The translations under genes were made by a program, and so were the position numbers. Positions 34,008-44,089 of a DNA stretch of 64,000 nucleotides are shown here, piece by piece. Origin of the DNA: Cohnella zeiphila (GTDB lineage Bacteria > Bacillota > Bacilli > Paenibacillales > Paenibacillaceae); NCBI RefSeq assembly GCF_014212055.1, contig NZ_JACJVO010000001.1, forward strand, positions 204,553-268,552. Direction: 5' to 3'. The notes below the pieces were generated by a model. It did not search any database. It was not told where the DNA came from and saw only the letters and a program-made list of their open reading frames with translations. The stretch's first letter is position 1; every line of letters begins with the position of its first letter.

Positions 34008-34979
34008 TCAGTCCGCGCGTTCCTGGAAGTGCGTCCGGCGGTATTCGGCGGGCGGCGTCCCGTACCGCTCGGAGAAGACGCGGGTGAAGTAGTGGACGGA
34101 TTGGTACCCGGTCAGGTCCGCGATCTCCTTCACGCTGTGAACCGTCGTCTTCAGCAGGCTCTCGGCCGCCAGCATCCGTTCCCGGGTCACGTAATCCCCG
34201 AACGACAGGCCGGCCTCCTCCTTGAAGATGCGGGTCAGGTGGCGGCCGGAAATGTTCAGGTAGGCTGATACGTCTTCCAAGCGAAGCGGCCGCGACAAGT
34301 TGTCGCGAATGAACCGCTTCGCGAGCTGAGCGAGATGGGAACGGCTGCGGGAGAGCGATTTGGCTCGAACCGCAGCCGATTCTTCTTGCGCTCCGAACGT
34401 GGCCGGGAAGGAGCGCAGCAGCATTCCGCACAAGGCGCTTGTCCGAGCATCCGCGCCTGCCTCCAACTGCAGAATGTGATGGTACAGCGCCCGCCACAGC
34501 AGCGCCGTTACGCCCTCCGGTTCTTGAGCGATCGGGGAAGAATAATCGTCCAGCTCGGATTCGTACCGCCGTGCCGCCTCCGACCGGGTCGCCGCATCCG
34601 AAGACGCGCCTCCCACGACCTCGAACGCCACGAAAAACAGCTTCAGCCCCGTCCCGCTGCGGATTTGGTGCCAATGGCCGGGCAGCGAAGCGAAGAGAGT
34701 TCCGTTTTCCAGCGGAAAGATCACTTCCTCGTCTTCATACTCTCCCTTTCCCTCCAGCACATAACAGATCTCATAGAACGAATGCCGGTGAACCGGATTG
34801 TCGAAATGGCACCATTCCACTCCCCAGTTGAAGATCTGATATTCGACGCCGGAACACTCGCACGTTCTGACGCTCTCGTTGAGCACGCCCATAACATAGA
34901 GAAAGTTCTCCTGAGAAAGCAACGGCTCCGCCCCCTTGGCGCGATTGTACAAATCGAGGTCGCTCTTATGCAAATACAT
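34008..34979 (-). CDS. AraC-family regulator, divergent from PhyH 2
   Basis: A 323-residue regulator. The cupin-like sensor contains WCHFDNPVHRHSFYEICYVL and the C-terminal DNA-binding part has ISGRHLTRIFKEEAGLSFGDY and SVHYFTRVFSERYGTPPAEYR. It is divergent from the PhyH gene at 35045 with only 66 bp between the start codons, so the two promoters must overlap. Second of three AraC/PhyH pairs. Confidence 0.88.
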   Translation of the reverse strand: MYLHKSDLDLYNRAKGAEPLLSQENFLYVMGVLNESVRTCECSGVEYQIFNWGVEWCHFDNPVHRHSFYEICYVLEGKGEYEDEEVIFPLENGTLFASLPGHWHQIRSGTGLKLFFVAFEVVGGASSDAATRSEAARRYESELDDYSSPIAQEPEGVTALLWRALYHHILQLEAGADARTSALCGMLLRSFPATFGAQEESAAVRAKSLSRSRSHLAQLAKRFIRDNLSRPLRLEDVSAYLNISGRHLTRIFKEEAGLSFGDYVTRERMLAAESLLKTTVHSVKEIADLTGYQSVHYFTRVFSERYGTPPAEYRRTHFQERAD

Positions 34980-35044
34980 GCGGCATGATCCGTCCTATAC
35001 TGGACCTATCAAAAAGCGCTTTCGGCGCCCAGGAGGGATTATGC

Positions 35045-35827
35045 ATGAATAAGATGATTAAAGCAGAGGACGTTGAATTTTACAAGGAGAACGGGTACTT
35101 GCTCGTCCGTGGCGTGTTCTCTGCCGAAGAGGTCGAAGAGATGCGCCGCGCCATCGACGGAATCATCGAACGCGCCGCCAAGTCGAAGTTTGACGGCAAC
35201 GCGACGTGGCAGGGCGACTATCTGCCTCCCGAAGAACTGAAGAAGCTTGTGCTCAAAGGTTTCCACGACGTGCATTATCACGACGCGTCGTTCACGCGTG
35301 CCGCGATCCATCCGAACATGGCCGCCGTCCTCAAGGAACTGATCGGCCCCAACGTCCAGCTTCATCACAGCAAGATGCTGGTGAAGCCGCCGGAGAAGGG
35401 CGCCGCGTTTCCGCTGCACCAGGATACGCCGTACTTCCCGCATGCCAGCCATACGATGCTCGCCGGCAGCGTCCATCTCGACGATTCGGACATGGAGAAC
35501 GGCTGTCTGTGCGTCATTCCGGGCTCCCACAAGCAGGGCCTGCTTCCGCACGTCGGCCGCTACTACCTCGATCATCGCGAATACCCGCTGTCCGCGGCGA
35601 CGCCTTGCCCGGCCAAAGCCGGCGACGTTCTGTTTTTCAACTACCTGACGATCCACGGCTCGGACGTCAACCGCAGCCAGCGCAACCGGCGCAACGTCCT
35701 GTTCCAATACCGGGACCCGATGGACCTGCCGACCGAGAACGTCCACGTGAACTGGGGCCAGGGCTTGATGGTTTGCGGGGAGAATCCGATCTACAAAGCG
35801 TACCAGCCGGAGTATCAGCTCAAGTAA
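35045..35827 (+). CDS. Phytanoyl-CoA dioxygenase (PhyH) family protein 2
   Basis: A 260-residue Fe(II)/2-oxoglutarate oxygenase. Iron ligands are His125-x-Asp127 (FPLHQDTPYF) and His204 (LTIHGSDVN); an Arg follows in RRNVLFQYRDP. NGCLCVIPGSHKQG is the typical core. Start ATG 35045 follows GGAGGG at good spacing. The nucleoside-hydrolase-like gene begins 79 bp downstream and may share its transcript. Substrate not assigned. Confidence 0.87.
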   Translation: MNKMIKAEDVEFYKENGYLLVRGVFSAEEVEEMRRAIDGIIERAAKSKFDGNATWQGDYLPPEELKKLVLKGFHDVHYHDASFTRAAIHPNMAAVLKELIGPNVQLHHSKMLVKPPEKGAAFPLHQDTPYFPHASHTMLAGSVHLDDSDMENGCLCVIPGSHKQGLLPHVGRYYLDHREYPLSAATPCPAKAGDVLFFNYLTIHGSDVNRSQRNRRNVLFQYRDPMDLPTENVHVNWGQGLMVCGENPIYKAYQPEYQLK

Positions 35828-35906
35828 ATCTTCCGGCAATCCCGTCGATAAGGTAAGATAGGCTTGAAGCCGATGCCTATCAATGGAAGATGGGAGTGTT
35901 TTTGCC

Positions 35907-36842
35907 GTGAACGATAATGCCGCCGTTACCGAATCTCTGCGCCTGGAGAGGCTGGCGCCGCCGACCGGCCGGATCCGGGCCGTGCTCGACACCGACACCT
36001 TCAACGAGATCGACGACCAGTTCGCGCTCGCGTACGCGATGCTGTCGCCGGAGCGGATCCGTCTGGAAGCCGTCTATGCCGCGCCGTTCCACAATGAGCT
36101 GTCCGACGGCCCGAAGGACGGAATGGAGAAAAGCTATGCGGAAATCAAGAGAATCGTAGGGAAGCTGGGACGCTCCGAAGATGAGGATTTCGTCTTCCGG
36201 GGCTCCGAGTCCTATCTGCCGGGAGCGGACGTGCCGGTCGACAGCCCGGCCGCGCGGGATCTGGTCCGCCGGGCGCTCGCTTCCGACGCCGCCGACCCGC
36301 TTTATGTCGCGGCGATCGGAGCGATCACGAACGTAGCGTCCGCCCTGCTGCTCCAGCCGTCGATCGCCAGCCGGATCGTCGTCGTCTGGCTGGGCGGCCA
36401 TGCGCTGTCCTGGCGGGACACGAGGGAGTTCAACCTGGCGCAGGACGTGCACGCGGCCAGAGTCGTGCTGGACAGCGGCGTGCCGCTGGTGCTGATTCCG
36501 TGCATGGGCGTCGCGTCCCACCTCATCACGACGCTCCCGGAAATTCGTCATTACGTTCAGGGCAAGGGAGAGATCGGCTCGTTCCTGGCGCAGCGGTTCG
36601 AAGACTGCTGCAACGACCATTACGGCTATTCCCGCGTGATCTGGGACTTGTCCGCCATCGCCTACCTGGTCCAGCCGGAAGCCGTGCCGTCCGATCTTGT
36701 GCACAGCCCGGTGCTGACCGATCAGGTGACGTGGAGCCTTGATGCGAGCCGCCACTTCATCCGCTGCGTGAAGGCCGTCAACCGGGACGCGATCTTCAAG
36801 GACCTGTTCCGGAAGCTGGAAGCCGGTACCGGAGAGCGATAG
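35907..36842 (+). CDS. Nucleoside hydrolase-like protein
   Basis: About 311 residues related to inosine-uridine preferring nucleoside hydrolases (IunH). The N-terminal calcium-binding aspartates are present as Asp28, Asp30 and Asp36/Asp37 (LDTDTFNEIDDQFAL), but the loop is longer than in the usual DTDPGxDD motif. Later patterns AAIGAITNVASALLL and VWLGG are family-like. It would cleave an N-ribosyl or similar glycosidic bond in the cytoplasm. GTG 35907 with GGGAG upstream is preferred over ATG 35883, which lacks an SD. The changed loop makes the substrate doubtful. Confidence 0.8.
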   Translation: MNDNAAVTESLRLERLAPPTGRIRAVLDTDTFNEIDDQFALAYAMLSPERIRLEAVYAAPFHNELSDGPKDGMEKSYAEIKRIVGKLGRSEDEDFVFRGSESYLPGADVPVDSPAARDLVRRALASDAADPLYVAAIGAITNVASALLLQPSIASRIVVVWLGGHALSWRDTREFNLAQDVHAARVVLDSGVPLVLIPCMGVASHLITTLPEIRHYVQGKGEIGSFLAQRFEDCCNDHYGYSRVIWDLSAIAYLVQPEAVPSDLVHSPVLTDQVTWSLDASRHFIRCVKAVNRDAIFKDLFRKLEAGTGER

Positions 36843-36856
36843 CGCAGTCATCCTCC

Positions 36857-37726
36857 TTAGCCGGAATCCCGCGTGCCGCCGGCGGGCGAGGCCGCGCGGC
36901 TAACCCGCGGAGACTGGCCGAACTTGCGCTTGTAAATTTTCTCGAAGTGCGTCAGCGTGTTGAAGCCTGAGACGTAGCATACTTCCGTGACGGGCAGCGG
37001 GGACGCCTTGAGCAGCGAACGGGCGAATTCCAGGCGCAGATCCATGACATACCGCTGGAACGGGATGCCGGTCTGCTGCCGGAAGCATTCGCTGAAGTAG
37101 TTGGCGGACAACCGGGATTCCCGGGCGACGTCCTCCAGCGTGAGCGGCTCGCGGAAGTGGTGCTGGATGTGCAGCAGCGCCCTCTGCACGCCGGGATGAT
37201 AAGGGGAGCGGGCCGTTTGGGCGGGCCGCTCCTCTTGTTCGCCCCGGCACAGCAGGACGAGCAAGCTGTCCAGCAAGTTGCGAACGATACGGATTGCTCC
37301 GAACCGCCCGGCTGCAGCGCATTCCTCTTCCATCAGGCGGAAGAAATCGGCGGCTCTCCGCGTTTGCGCAGCATCGTCGCAGCAGGCGATGCGCTTGTCG
37401 CCGCGGAACAGCCGCTCGCGGAGCTCCGGGTCGATCAGCGTCTCTTTGAAAATGAAGTTGTAGATGCGCAGTTCCTCGTTCTCCAGAGGCCGAATCTCGT
37501 GGAAGTCCGCCGGGGTCAGCAGGAACAACGTGCCGGGGCCAATCGGCAGATCGGTCCCGTTCACCGTGTTTACGCCGTTGCCCGACAGGATGTACGTCAG
37601 CTCGTAAAATTCGTGCCAATGCAGCGGACACAACTCGTCCAGCCGTTGCGAGAAAAAGCAAAACGGCGTCTCCGCCAAAAAATCCTCGATCGTCAGCCGG
37701 TCCGGGTATCCTTTCATGACCTGCAT
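36857..37726 (-). CDS. AraC-family regulator, divergent from PhyH 3
   Basis: About 289 residues. A cupin sensor (LCPLHWHEFYELTYILSGNG, PGTLFLLTPADFHEI) precedes an AraC DNA-binding domain (LSANYFSECFRQQTGIPFQ and GFNTLTHFEKIYKRKFGQSP). The ATG at 37726 follows GGAGG by eight bases; a longer upstream reading has no SD. It is divergent from PhyH 3. A 21-bp imperfect palindrome (37771-37791) overlaps its likely -10 region (TACAAT on the minus strand), consistent with autoregulation. Confidence 0.87.
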   Translation of the reverse strand: MQVMKGYPDRLTIEDFLAETPFCFFSQRLDELCPLHWHEFYELTYILSGNGVNTVNGTDLPIGPGTLFLLTPADFHEIRPLENEELRIYNFIFKETLIDPELRERLFRGDKRIACCDDAAQTRRAADFFRLMEEECAAAGRFGAIRIVRNLLDSLLVLLCRGEQEERPAQTARSPYHPGVQRALLHIQHHFREPLTLEDVARESRLSANYFSECFRQQTGIPFQRYVMDLRLEFARSLLKASPLPVTEVCYVSGFNTLTHFEKIYKRKFGQSPRVSRAASPAGGTRDSG

Positions 37727-37770
37727 CGATCCGCCCTCCCCATGGCCAGATTCTTCGATTCCTACTCGTA

Positions 37771-37791
37771 TTGTAAGCGATATTCTTGCAA
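37771..37791. promoter_or_regulatory. Imperfect palindrome in the AraC/PhyH 3 divergent gap
   Basis: A 21-bp site of the form TTGnAAGnnATAnnnCTTnCAA. It overlaps TACAAT read on the minus strand, about 45 bp from the AraC start, and lies upstream of PhyH 3. Confidence 0.5.
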
Positions 37792-37895
37792 ACCTGAAGA
37801 TAAGCGTAATGTTTCCGAGCGAAAGCGGAGATTTGCCGGACAGAGCGAGCTTACAATGAGGGAGGAACCAAACGACGGAGAGGATGGGGTTCAAC

Positions 37896-38633
37896 ATGTC
37901 CAACGCCTTATTGACGCCGGAAGAAGTGAAGAGCTATTGGGAGAATGGCTATCTGCTGCACAAGAAACCGCTCTTCGGCACCGAAAAAATGCGTACTCTC
38001 ACGAACATCTTCGAGGAGCAGTTGGCCGAGAAGGGCAGCAAGCTGTCGGACGAGCTGGATACGCCGCATTTTCGCGACGAGCGCCTGCTCGAATTCCTGC
38101 TTTCGGACGAAGTGCTCGACCTGGTCGAGCCGATCATCGGCCCGAATATCGGCTTGTGGTCCAGTCACTTCATCTGCAAGGACCCGCTGGTCGGCCGGGC
38201 CACGCCGTGGCATGAAGATTCGGCATATTGGAAAGGACGTCTCAGCTCGTTCGACAAGATTGTCACCGTTTGGCTTGCGATCGACCGCAGCTCGAAGGAG
38301 AACGGCTGCATGCGCGTCATTCCGGGAACGCACAGCAACGGATTCTCGGAGTACGAAGCGGTCGACGGCAAGAAGAACACGTTCTCGTCCCAGATCAAGA
38401 ACGTAGACGAATCCAACGCCGTCTACTTCGAGCTGGAGCCGGGCGAATGCTCGCTGCACGACTCGCGCATCATTCACGGCGCCCGAGCCAACACGAGCGA
38501 GTTCCGCCGATGCGGTTACACGATGAGATACTTCTCGACGGAGGCGAAGGTTTACGAGGACAAGAATCCGGGCTTTAAAGTATGGCTGGCCCGGGGGAAA
38601 AACATCGCCGGCAGCCGCTTCGTCAACGAATAG
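37896..38633 (+). CDS. Phytanoyl-CoA dioxygenase (PhyH) family protein 3
   Basis: About 245 residues. Iron ligands are His106-x-Asp108 (TPWHEDSAYW) and His194 (RIIHGARAN); the Arg of TMRYFSTEA may hold 2-oxoglutarate. NGCMRVIPGTHSNG is the core pattern. ATG 37896 is preferred over ATG 37884, which overlaps the purine-rich SD. Of the three PhyH proteins here it is the shortest. The next gene, a sugar-isomerase-like protein, is separated by a terminator-like hairpin. Confidence 0.87.
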   Translation: MSNALLTPEEVKSYWENGYLLHKKPLFGTEKMRTLTNIFEEQLAEKGSKLSDELDTPHFRDERLLEFLLSDEVLDLVEPIIGPNIGLWSSHFICKDPLVGRATPWHEDSAYWKGRLSSFDKIVTVWLAIDRSSKENGCMRVIPGTHSNGFSEYEAVDGKKNTFSSQIKNVDESNAVYFELEPGECSLHDSRIIHGARANTSEFRRCGYTMRYFSTEAKVYEDKNPGFKVWLARGKNIAGSRFVNE

Positions 38634-38696
38634 CACCGGCGGCATGTTCTTGCAAGATCCTCCGGGCAGGGGGCGGATGCAGCGCAGGCCGCGCGA

Positions 38697-38736
38697 ACGG
38701 CGGGTTGAACCGGCGGTTCGCCGGCCGGCTTTTTTA
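38697..38736 (+). terminator. Probable terminator after PhyH 3
   Basis: CCGGCG (38710-38715) and CGCCGG (38719-38724) form a hairpin within a larger GC-rich fold; six T follow five bases later, then another T-rich stretch. Confidence 0.6.
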
Positions 38737-38839
38737 TTTTTCGCGAAGGTTGGGGGGAGGAATGCGGGACGAGGATCTGGAATAGGAAAAAGGAAGTCGA
38801 TTCGCAAGATAAATTTAGAATTCGAAGGAGATGGAGATC

Positions 38840-39676
38840 GTGCGCAGAGGGTTAAGCGGTGCCGGACTCGGACCGCTGAAGGATGAGATTCAGCTGATCG
38901 AGCTGGCGGGCCGGAACGGGTTTGAAACGGTGGATATCGATGCCCGCGGTCTGGCGGCGCGCTTCGGCGCGGAGCAAGCCCGGGAGCTGCTCGCTTCCCA
39001 TGGCGTGGAGATCGGTTCGGTCGGGCTGCCGGTGGAGTGGCGGACGACGGAGGAAGCATTTCTGGAAGGCATGAAGACGCTGGCGGAGCATGCGGCCGCG
39101 GCCCGCGCGCTGGGATGCACCCGCTGCTGTACGTATATCCTGCCGTCGACGGACCTTCCGGCCGCGCATTTCATGGCGCTGGCGACCCGGCGGCTCCGCA
39201 CCTGCGCGCAGGTGCTGGGCGCATACGGAATCCGGCTGGGGCTGGAATTCGTCGGCCCGCACCATCTTCGCACGCGATGGGCGAACCCGTTCATCTGGAC
39301 GATGGAGGAGACGCTGGACTGGATCGGCGCCATCGGCGAAAGCAATGTCGGCCTGCTCCTCGATTCTTACCACTGGTACACGAACGGGCTGAACGTATCG
39401 GACATCGAGGCGTTGCGGCCGGAGCAGATCGTTCATGTCCATCTGAACGACGCGCCGGACGTGCCGGTCGAGGAGGCGCTGGACAACGGGCGGCTGTATC
39501 CCGGCGAGGGCGTGATCGATCTGGCGGGATTCCTCAAAGCGCTGCGGACCATCGGCTACGACGGTCCGGTATGCCAGGAAATTCTCTCCCAAGAGCCGCC
39601 GAGGGGAACGCCCGAAGAGCTGGCCCGGCATTCCGGGCACTGCTTCGACAAGGTGTTCGCCGCCGCCGGTTTGTAG
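38840..39676 (+). CDS. Sugar phosphate isomerase/epimerase-family TIM-barrel protein
   Basis: About 278 residues of the xylose-isomerase-like TIM-barrel family (AP endonuclease 2 fold). Visible landmarks are GLEFVGPHHLRT (metal-binding Glu), LLLDSYHWYTNG (Asp and His), VHVHLNDAPD (His) and the C-terminal GPVCQEILS (Glu). Such proteins isomerise or epimerise sugars or inositols, using a divalent metal. GTG 38840 lies nine bases after AAGGAG; an ATG directly behind that SD is too close. Role is probably to process a product of the nearby oxidising enzymes. Confidence 0.83.
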   Translation: MRRGLSGAGLGPLKDEIQLIELAGRNGFETVDIDARGLAARFGAEQARELLASHGVEIGSVGLPVEWRTTEEAFLEGMKTLAEHAAAARALGCTRCCTYILPSTDLPAAHFMALATRRLRTCAQVLGAYGIRLGLEFVGPHHLRTRWANPFIWTMEETLDWIGAIGESNVGLLLDSYHWYTNGLNVSDIEALRPEQIVHVHLNDAPDVPVEEALDNGRLYPGEGVIDLAGFLKALRTIGYDGPVCQEILSQEPPRGTPEELARHSGHCFDKVFAAAGL

Positions 39677-39685
39677 AATACGGGG

Positions 39686-39710
39686 AAGGCTCGCGGAAGC
39701 GGGCCTTTTT
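39686..39710 (+). terminator. Terminator after the TIM-barrel gene
   Basis: AAGGCTCGC (39686-39694) pairs with GCGGGCCTT (39699-39707, one wobble) and ends in a run of T. Confidence 0.8.
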
Positions 39711-39738
39711 CCCGTTTAGAGCTCCGAAACCGAATGAG

Positions 39739-40692
39739 CTAACCGATCTCCTGATCGGGAGAAGTCCGCAGACGCCGGATATCCGCGATCGGCGGAAGGC
39801 CGAACATTCTCGCGTATTCGCGGCTGAATTGGGACGGGCTCTCGTAGCCGACCCGGAACGCGGCATCGGCGGCATCGACCTCTTCGGTCAGCAGCAGGCG
39901 CCGGGCTTCCTGAAGGCGCAGCCGTTTCTGGTACTGCAGCGGGCTCATGGCCGTCACTTCCTTGAAATGGCGGTGCAGCGAAGAGGGACCCATGTGCGCG
40001 ATTCTCGCCAATTCCTCGATCGGCAGCGTTTGGGCGAAATCCCGTTTGATCCGAGCGATCACATCGGCAATCCGGTTCGAGCCGCTGCCTGTCATCGCGA
40101 GCCTCCGGAACGCTTCGCCTTCGCTGCCGCTCAGAATCCGATAGAAAATTTCGCGAACGATGAGCGGCGCCAGGTACGGAATATCTTGCGGCTTCTCCAA
40201 TAATCGCACCAGACGCGTTACGGCATCCAGCAGATCGGGCTCCAGCTTTCCGACGAACAAGCCGCGCCCCGATAGATTTCCGTTTCCGGCTTCGGGCGAG
40301 CCGTTGTCCCCGACGCTTCGCTCCGTCGTCTTCATCACATCCAGCGCCAAGCCGAGATCGAAGTCGAGCCTGAAGCACAGATAAGGAGCCTCGGGCGACG
40401 CATCGATCAGCTGCGAGGTAACCGGCAGGTCCACGGACACGACGAAGCAGTCGCCGGCCCCGTATCTATAGGTCTCGCCGGCAAGCGTCACGACTTTCGT
40501 TCCCCGGGCCGCGATGCAGAGGGATGGTTCATAGACGGTGAACACCGGCAGCGTCGGACTCGTGCTGCGGATGAGACGCAGCGAGGGGATGGCCGTCTCG
40601 TGCGACCCGTCCCGTCCCGTGAGATGCTCGATCAGATCGGCGAATTCGGTCAGTCGCTCATCGGTATTTCTTCTGTTCAATTGTACGGCCAA
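39739..40692 (-). CDS. AraC-family regulator (AraC_N cupin type), divergent from aldo/keto reductase
   Basis: About 317 residues. The N-terminal sensor (PSLCIAARGTKVVTLAGE, YGAGDCFVVSVDLPVTSQL) is of the AraC_N type often paired with aldo/keto reductases and dehydrogenases; the C-terminus carries MGPSSLHRHFKEVTAMSP and ESPSQFSREYARMFGLPP. TTG 40692 with AAGGGGG nine bases upstream is the likely start. It is divergent from the reductase at 40881 and probably controls it. A TATAAT for this gene lies near 40733 on the minus strand. Confidence 0.87.
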   Translation of the reverse strand: MAVQLNRRNTDERLTEFADLIEHLTGRDGSHETAIPSLRLIRSTSPTLPVFTVYEPSLCIAARGTKVVTLAGETYRYGAGDCFVVSVDLPVTSQLIDASPEAPYLCFRLDFDLGLALDVMKTTERSVGDNGSPEAGNGNLSGRGLFVGKLEPDLLDAVTRLVRLLEKPQDIPYLAPLIVREIFYRILSGSEGEAFRRLAMTGSGSNRIADVIARIKRDFAQTLPIEELARIAHMGPSSLHRHFKEVTAMSPLQYQKRLRLQEARRLLLTEEVDAADAAFRVGYESPSQFSREYARMFGLPPIADIRRLRTSPDQEIG

Positions 40693-40797
40693 GATCAGCT
40701 GCCCCCTTGTCGGCTCTTTTCTTGTAACGCCATTATACACGATGAACCGGCGGCGAAGAAAACCGGGGTTGGAGGATTAGGCAAAAACTTGAGATCA

Positions 40798-40821
40798 TTC
40801 GACTACCGGCTTCGCGTCGAA
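40798..40821. promoter_or_regulatory. Inverted repeat in the AraC/aldo-keto reductase gap
   Basis: TTCGAC (40798-40803) and GTCGAA (40816-40821) are perfect 6-bp arms around 12 bp, just upstream of a CATAAT (40828-40833) that may be the -10 of the reductase gene. Confidence 0.35.
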
Positions 40822-40835
40822 ATCCTCCATAATAA

Positions 40836-41867
<1,032 letters not shown>

Positions 41868-41898
41868 ACCTGCGCTGCGGAGGTTACCGCGGGAACGC

Positions 41899-41944
41899 AA
41901 AAAGGATCGGCGAGCGCCCCGAATGGGGCTTGCCGATCCTTTTT
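41899..41944. terminator. Strong bidirectional terminator after the aldo/keto reductase
   Basis: AAAAAGGATCGGC (41899-41911) and its complement (41932-41944) pair perfectly around an inner CCCC/GGGG stem. Confidence 0.9.
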
Positions 41945-42121
41945 CTCTACGATAGCACAATTAACAAACAAAGCTTGTGGGACATGCGAGCCCCACCCAA
42001 ATGGCTTAGCGGCACACTGTGCCGTTATTGGGCATTGGCAAAACCATGGACATGAGCCATGTACGTTAATTATGCTGTTGCAGTTTTTTTAGTACCGCTT
42101 GCGAACGGTACATATGTTGGC

Positions 42122-42988
42122 TCAAACGCCCGAATAAGCCATGAACCCGCCGTCGACGGGAACGACCGTGCCGGTTACGAATCCCGACGTCCGGTCGTCG
42201 ACGAGCCACAGCAGCGTTCCGAGCAGATCCTCCGGCACCCCGAACCGCCGCATCGGCGTGTGGGTGATGATCTTGTTCGACCGCTCGGTCAGGCTGCCAT
42301 CCTCGTTCTTCAGCAGCGCACGGTTCTGTTCCGTCAGGAAAAAGCCGGGCGCGATCGCATTGACGCGGATATTCGACTCGGCGAGATGAACGGCCAGCCA
42401 TTGCGTCCAGTTATTGATCGCCGCCTTGGCCGCGCTGTAGGCGGGCACCTTCGTCATCGGCGAAGGGGCGCTCATCGAAGAGACGTTCAGAATGACGCCG
42501 CCGCGGCCGAGCATGTGGCGGGCGAACGCTTGCGTCGGAATGAGCGTGCCGACCAGGTTCAGATCGAGCACGTTCCGGAAGCCTTGGACGGCCAGGTTGA
42601 AGAAAGTGGTTACGCCTTCCTTGTCCAGATCCTCCGGCTGAAAAATCTCGTTGGTCGTATTCGCGCTCGGATGATTGCCGCCGGCGCCGTTCAGCAAAAT
42701 ATCGCACGGTCCGAGGGTTTCAAGGACGACGCGAGCGGCCTCCCGGACGCTGTCTTCGTTGGTCGCGTCGCATGCGACGGCCGTCGCCGTGCCTCCGGCA
42801 GCGACGATCTCTTCGGCGACAAGGGCGCCTTTCTCCACCGTCCGGTTCAAGATGGCGACATTGACGCCTTGCCGTCCGAGCTCCCGCGCCATCACGCGGC
42901 ACAATACGCCGGAGCCGCCGGTGATGACGGCCGTTTTGCCCCGTAGGGAAGGATGAAGGGGCAAGCCGTTTCCTTCGATGCTGCTCAC
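42122..42988 (-). CDS. uxuB: D-mannonate oxidoreductase (fructuronate reductase), SDR type
   Basis: About 288 residues, a short-chain dehydrogenase. The cofactor loop is TGGSGVLC (residues 23-30), then NGAGGNHP, catalytic Ser in [10 protein letters not shown] and Tyr-Lys in YSAAKAA; the C-terminus ends [12 protein letters not shown]. This matches the Bacillus-type SDR UxuB (YjmF) that interconverts fructuronate and mannonate with NAD(H), unlike the unrelated long-chain E. coli enzyme. GTG 42988 overlaps the uxuA stop by four bases, so the two are translationally coupled. Assignment rests on motifs plus the uxuA neighbour. Confidence 0.85.
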   Translation of the reverse strand: MSSIEGNGLPLHPSLRGKTAVITGGSGVLCRVMARELGRQGVNVAILNRTVEKGALVAEEIVAAGGTATAVACDATNEDSVREAARVVLETLGPCDILLNGAGGNHPSANTTNEIFQPEDLDKEGVTTFFNLAVQGFRNVLDLNLVGTLIPTQAFARHMLGRGGVILNVSSMSAPSPMTKVPAYSAAKAAINNWTQWLAVHLAESNIRVNAIAPGFFLTEQNRALLKNEDGSLTERSNKIITHTPMRRFGVPEDLLGTLLWLVDDRTSGFVTGTVVPVDGGFMAYSGV

Positions 42989-44079
42989 GAGCCCACCTTC
43001 TTTCCGCGAATGTCCTCGCCCGCAGCGAGCCGGCAGGCGTCCCACAGTCCCCATAAGTACATGATGCCGAGCGCGCGGTCGTACAGGCCGTAGCCCGGGC
43101 GGCAGCGCTCGTCCCAGATGTGCCGTCCGTGATCGGGACGGGCGTAGCCGTCGAACCCGATCTCATGGTAAGCGCGCACGATGCCGGCGATATCGACGGT
43201 TCCGTCTTCGGTCCGGTGCGACGTCTCGATGAAGTCGCCGTTCGGGAACACCTTGACGTTGCGAATGTGCGCGAACGGAATGCGGTCCTTGAACTCATGG
43301 ATCATGGCGATAATATCGTTATCCGGATTGGCTCCGAAGGAGCCGCTGCACAGCGTAATGCCGTTGTACGGGCTGTCGTGCAGCTTCAGGAACCGGCGGA
43401 GATTCGCTTGGCCCGTGATGATGCGCGGCAGGCCGAACACGGGCCACGGCGGGTCGTCCGGGTGAATCGCCATCTTGATGCCGCACCTTGCGGCAACCGG
43501 GATGATCTCGTTCAGGAAGTAACCGAGGTGTTCCCACAGGCGATCTTCCGTAACGCCCCGGTAGGCCTCGAACAAAGCCTTCAGATGGGCGAGCCGCTCC
43601 GGTTCCCAGCCCGGCATCGTGAGCGCGGAGTTCTCGTTGATCCTGCGCACCAGCTCGAACGGGTCGATATCGGCGATTTTGCTTTTCTCGTAAAAAAGCG
43701 CCGTGGAGCCGTCGTCCGCCGCCTTGAACAGATCCGTCCGCAGCCAGTCGAACACGGGCATGAAGTTGTAGCAGATCACTTTGACGCCGACCTTGGCCAG
43801 CTTCTCGATCGTTCGCTTGTAGTTCTCGATGTAGCGGTCCCGCGTCGGCAGGCCCAGCTTGATGTCCTCGTGGACGTTGACGCTCTCGACCACGTCGATG
43901 TTCAGGCCCGCCGCGGCCGCTTGGTCGCGGACGGCCTCGATCTTCTCCATCGGCCATTCCTCGCCGGCCGGAACGTCGTGAAGCGACCAGACGATATCGG
44001 TGACGCCCGGAATTTGCCGAATTTGACGCAGGGTAACCGTGTCGTTCCCTTCGCCGAACCAACGAAAGCCCATTTTCAT
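42985..44079 (-). CDS. uxuA: Mannonate dehydratase
   Basis: A 364-residue TIM-barrel enzyme that dehydrates D-mannonate to 2-keto-3-deoxygluconate, the second step after fructuronate in glucuronate breakdown. Recognisable patterns are [15 protein letters not shown] at the N-terminus, [45 protein letters not shown], and near the C-terminus [13 protein letters not shown], which hold the metal-binding His/Cys residues. It lies ten bases after the GntR gene and is coupled to uxuB. Uronate isomerase, KDG kinase and aldolase are not in this window. Confidence 0.95.
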   Translation of the reverse strand: MKMGFRWFGEGNDTVTLRQIRQIPGVTDIVWSLHDVPAGEEWPMEKIEAVRDQAAAAGLNIDVVESVNVHEDIKLGLPTRDRYIENYKRTIEKLAKVGVKVICYNFMPVFDWLRTDLFKAADDGSTALFYEKSKIADIDPFELVRRINENSALTMPGWEPERLAHLKALFEAYRGVTEDRLWEHLGYFLNEIIPVAARCGIKMAIHPDDPPWPVFGLPRIITGQANLRRFLKLHDSPYNGITLCSGSFGANPDNDIIAMIHEFKDRIPFAHIRNVKVFPNGDFIETSHRTEDGTVDIAGIVRAYHEIGFDGYARPDHGRHIWDERCRPGYGLYDRALGIMYLWGLWDACRLAAGEDIRGKKVGS

Positions 44080-44089
44080 GCCGCCGAAC

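Noticed and set aside
41945..42121. Cluster of small palindromes after the aldo/keto reductase (for example CGGCACA/TGTGCCG at 42010-42024 and GTACCG/CGGTAC near 42093-42110)
   Set aside because: None is followed by a T-run in the direction of the uxuB transcript, and they do not assemble into a known riboswitch or attenuator; kept only as unexplained hairpins.
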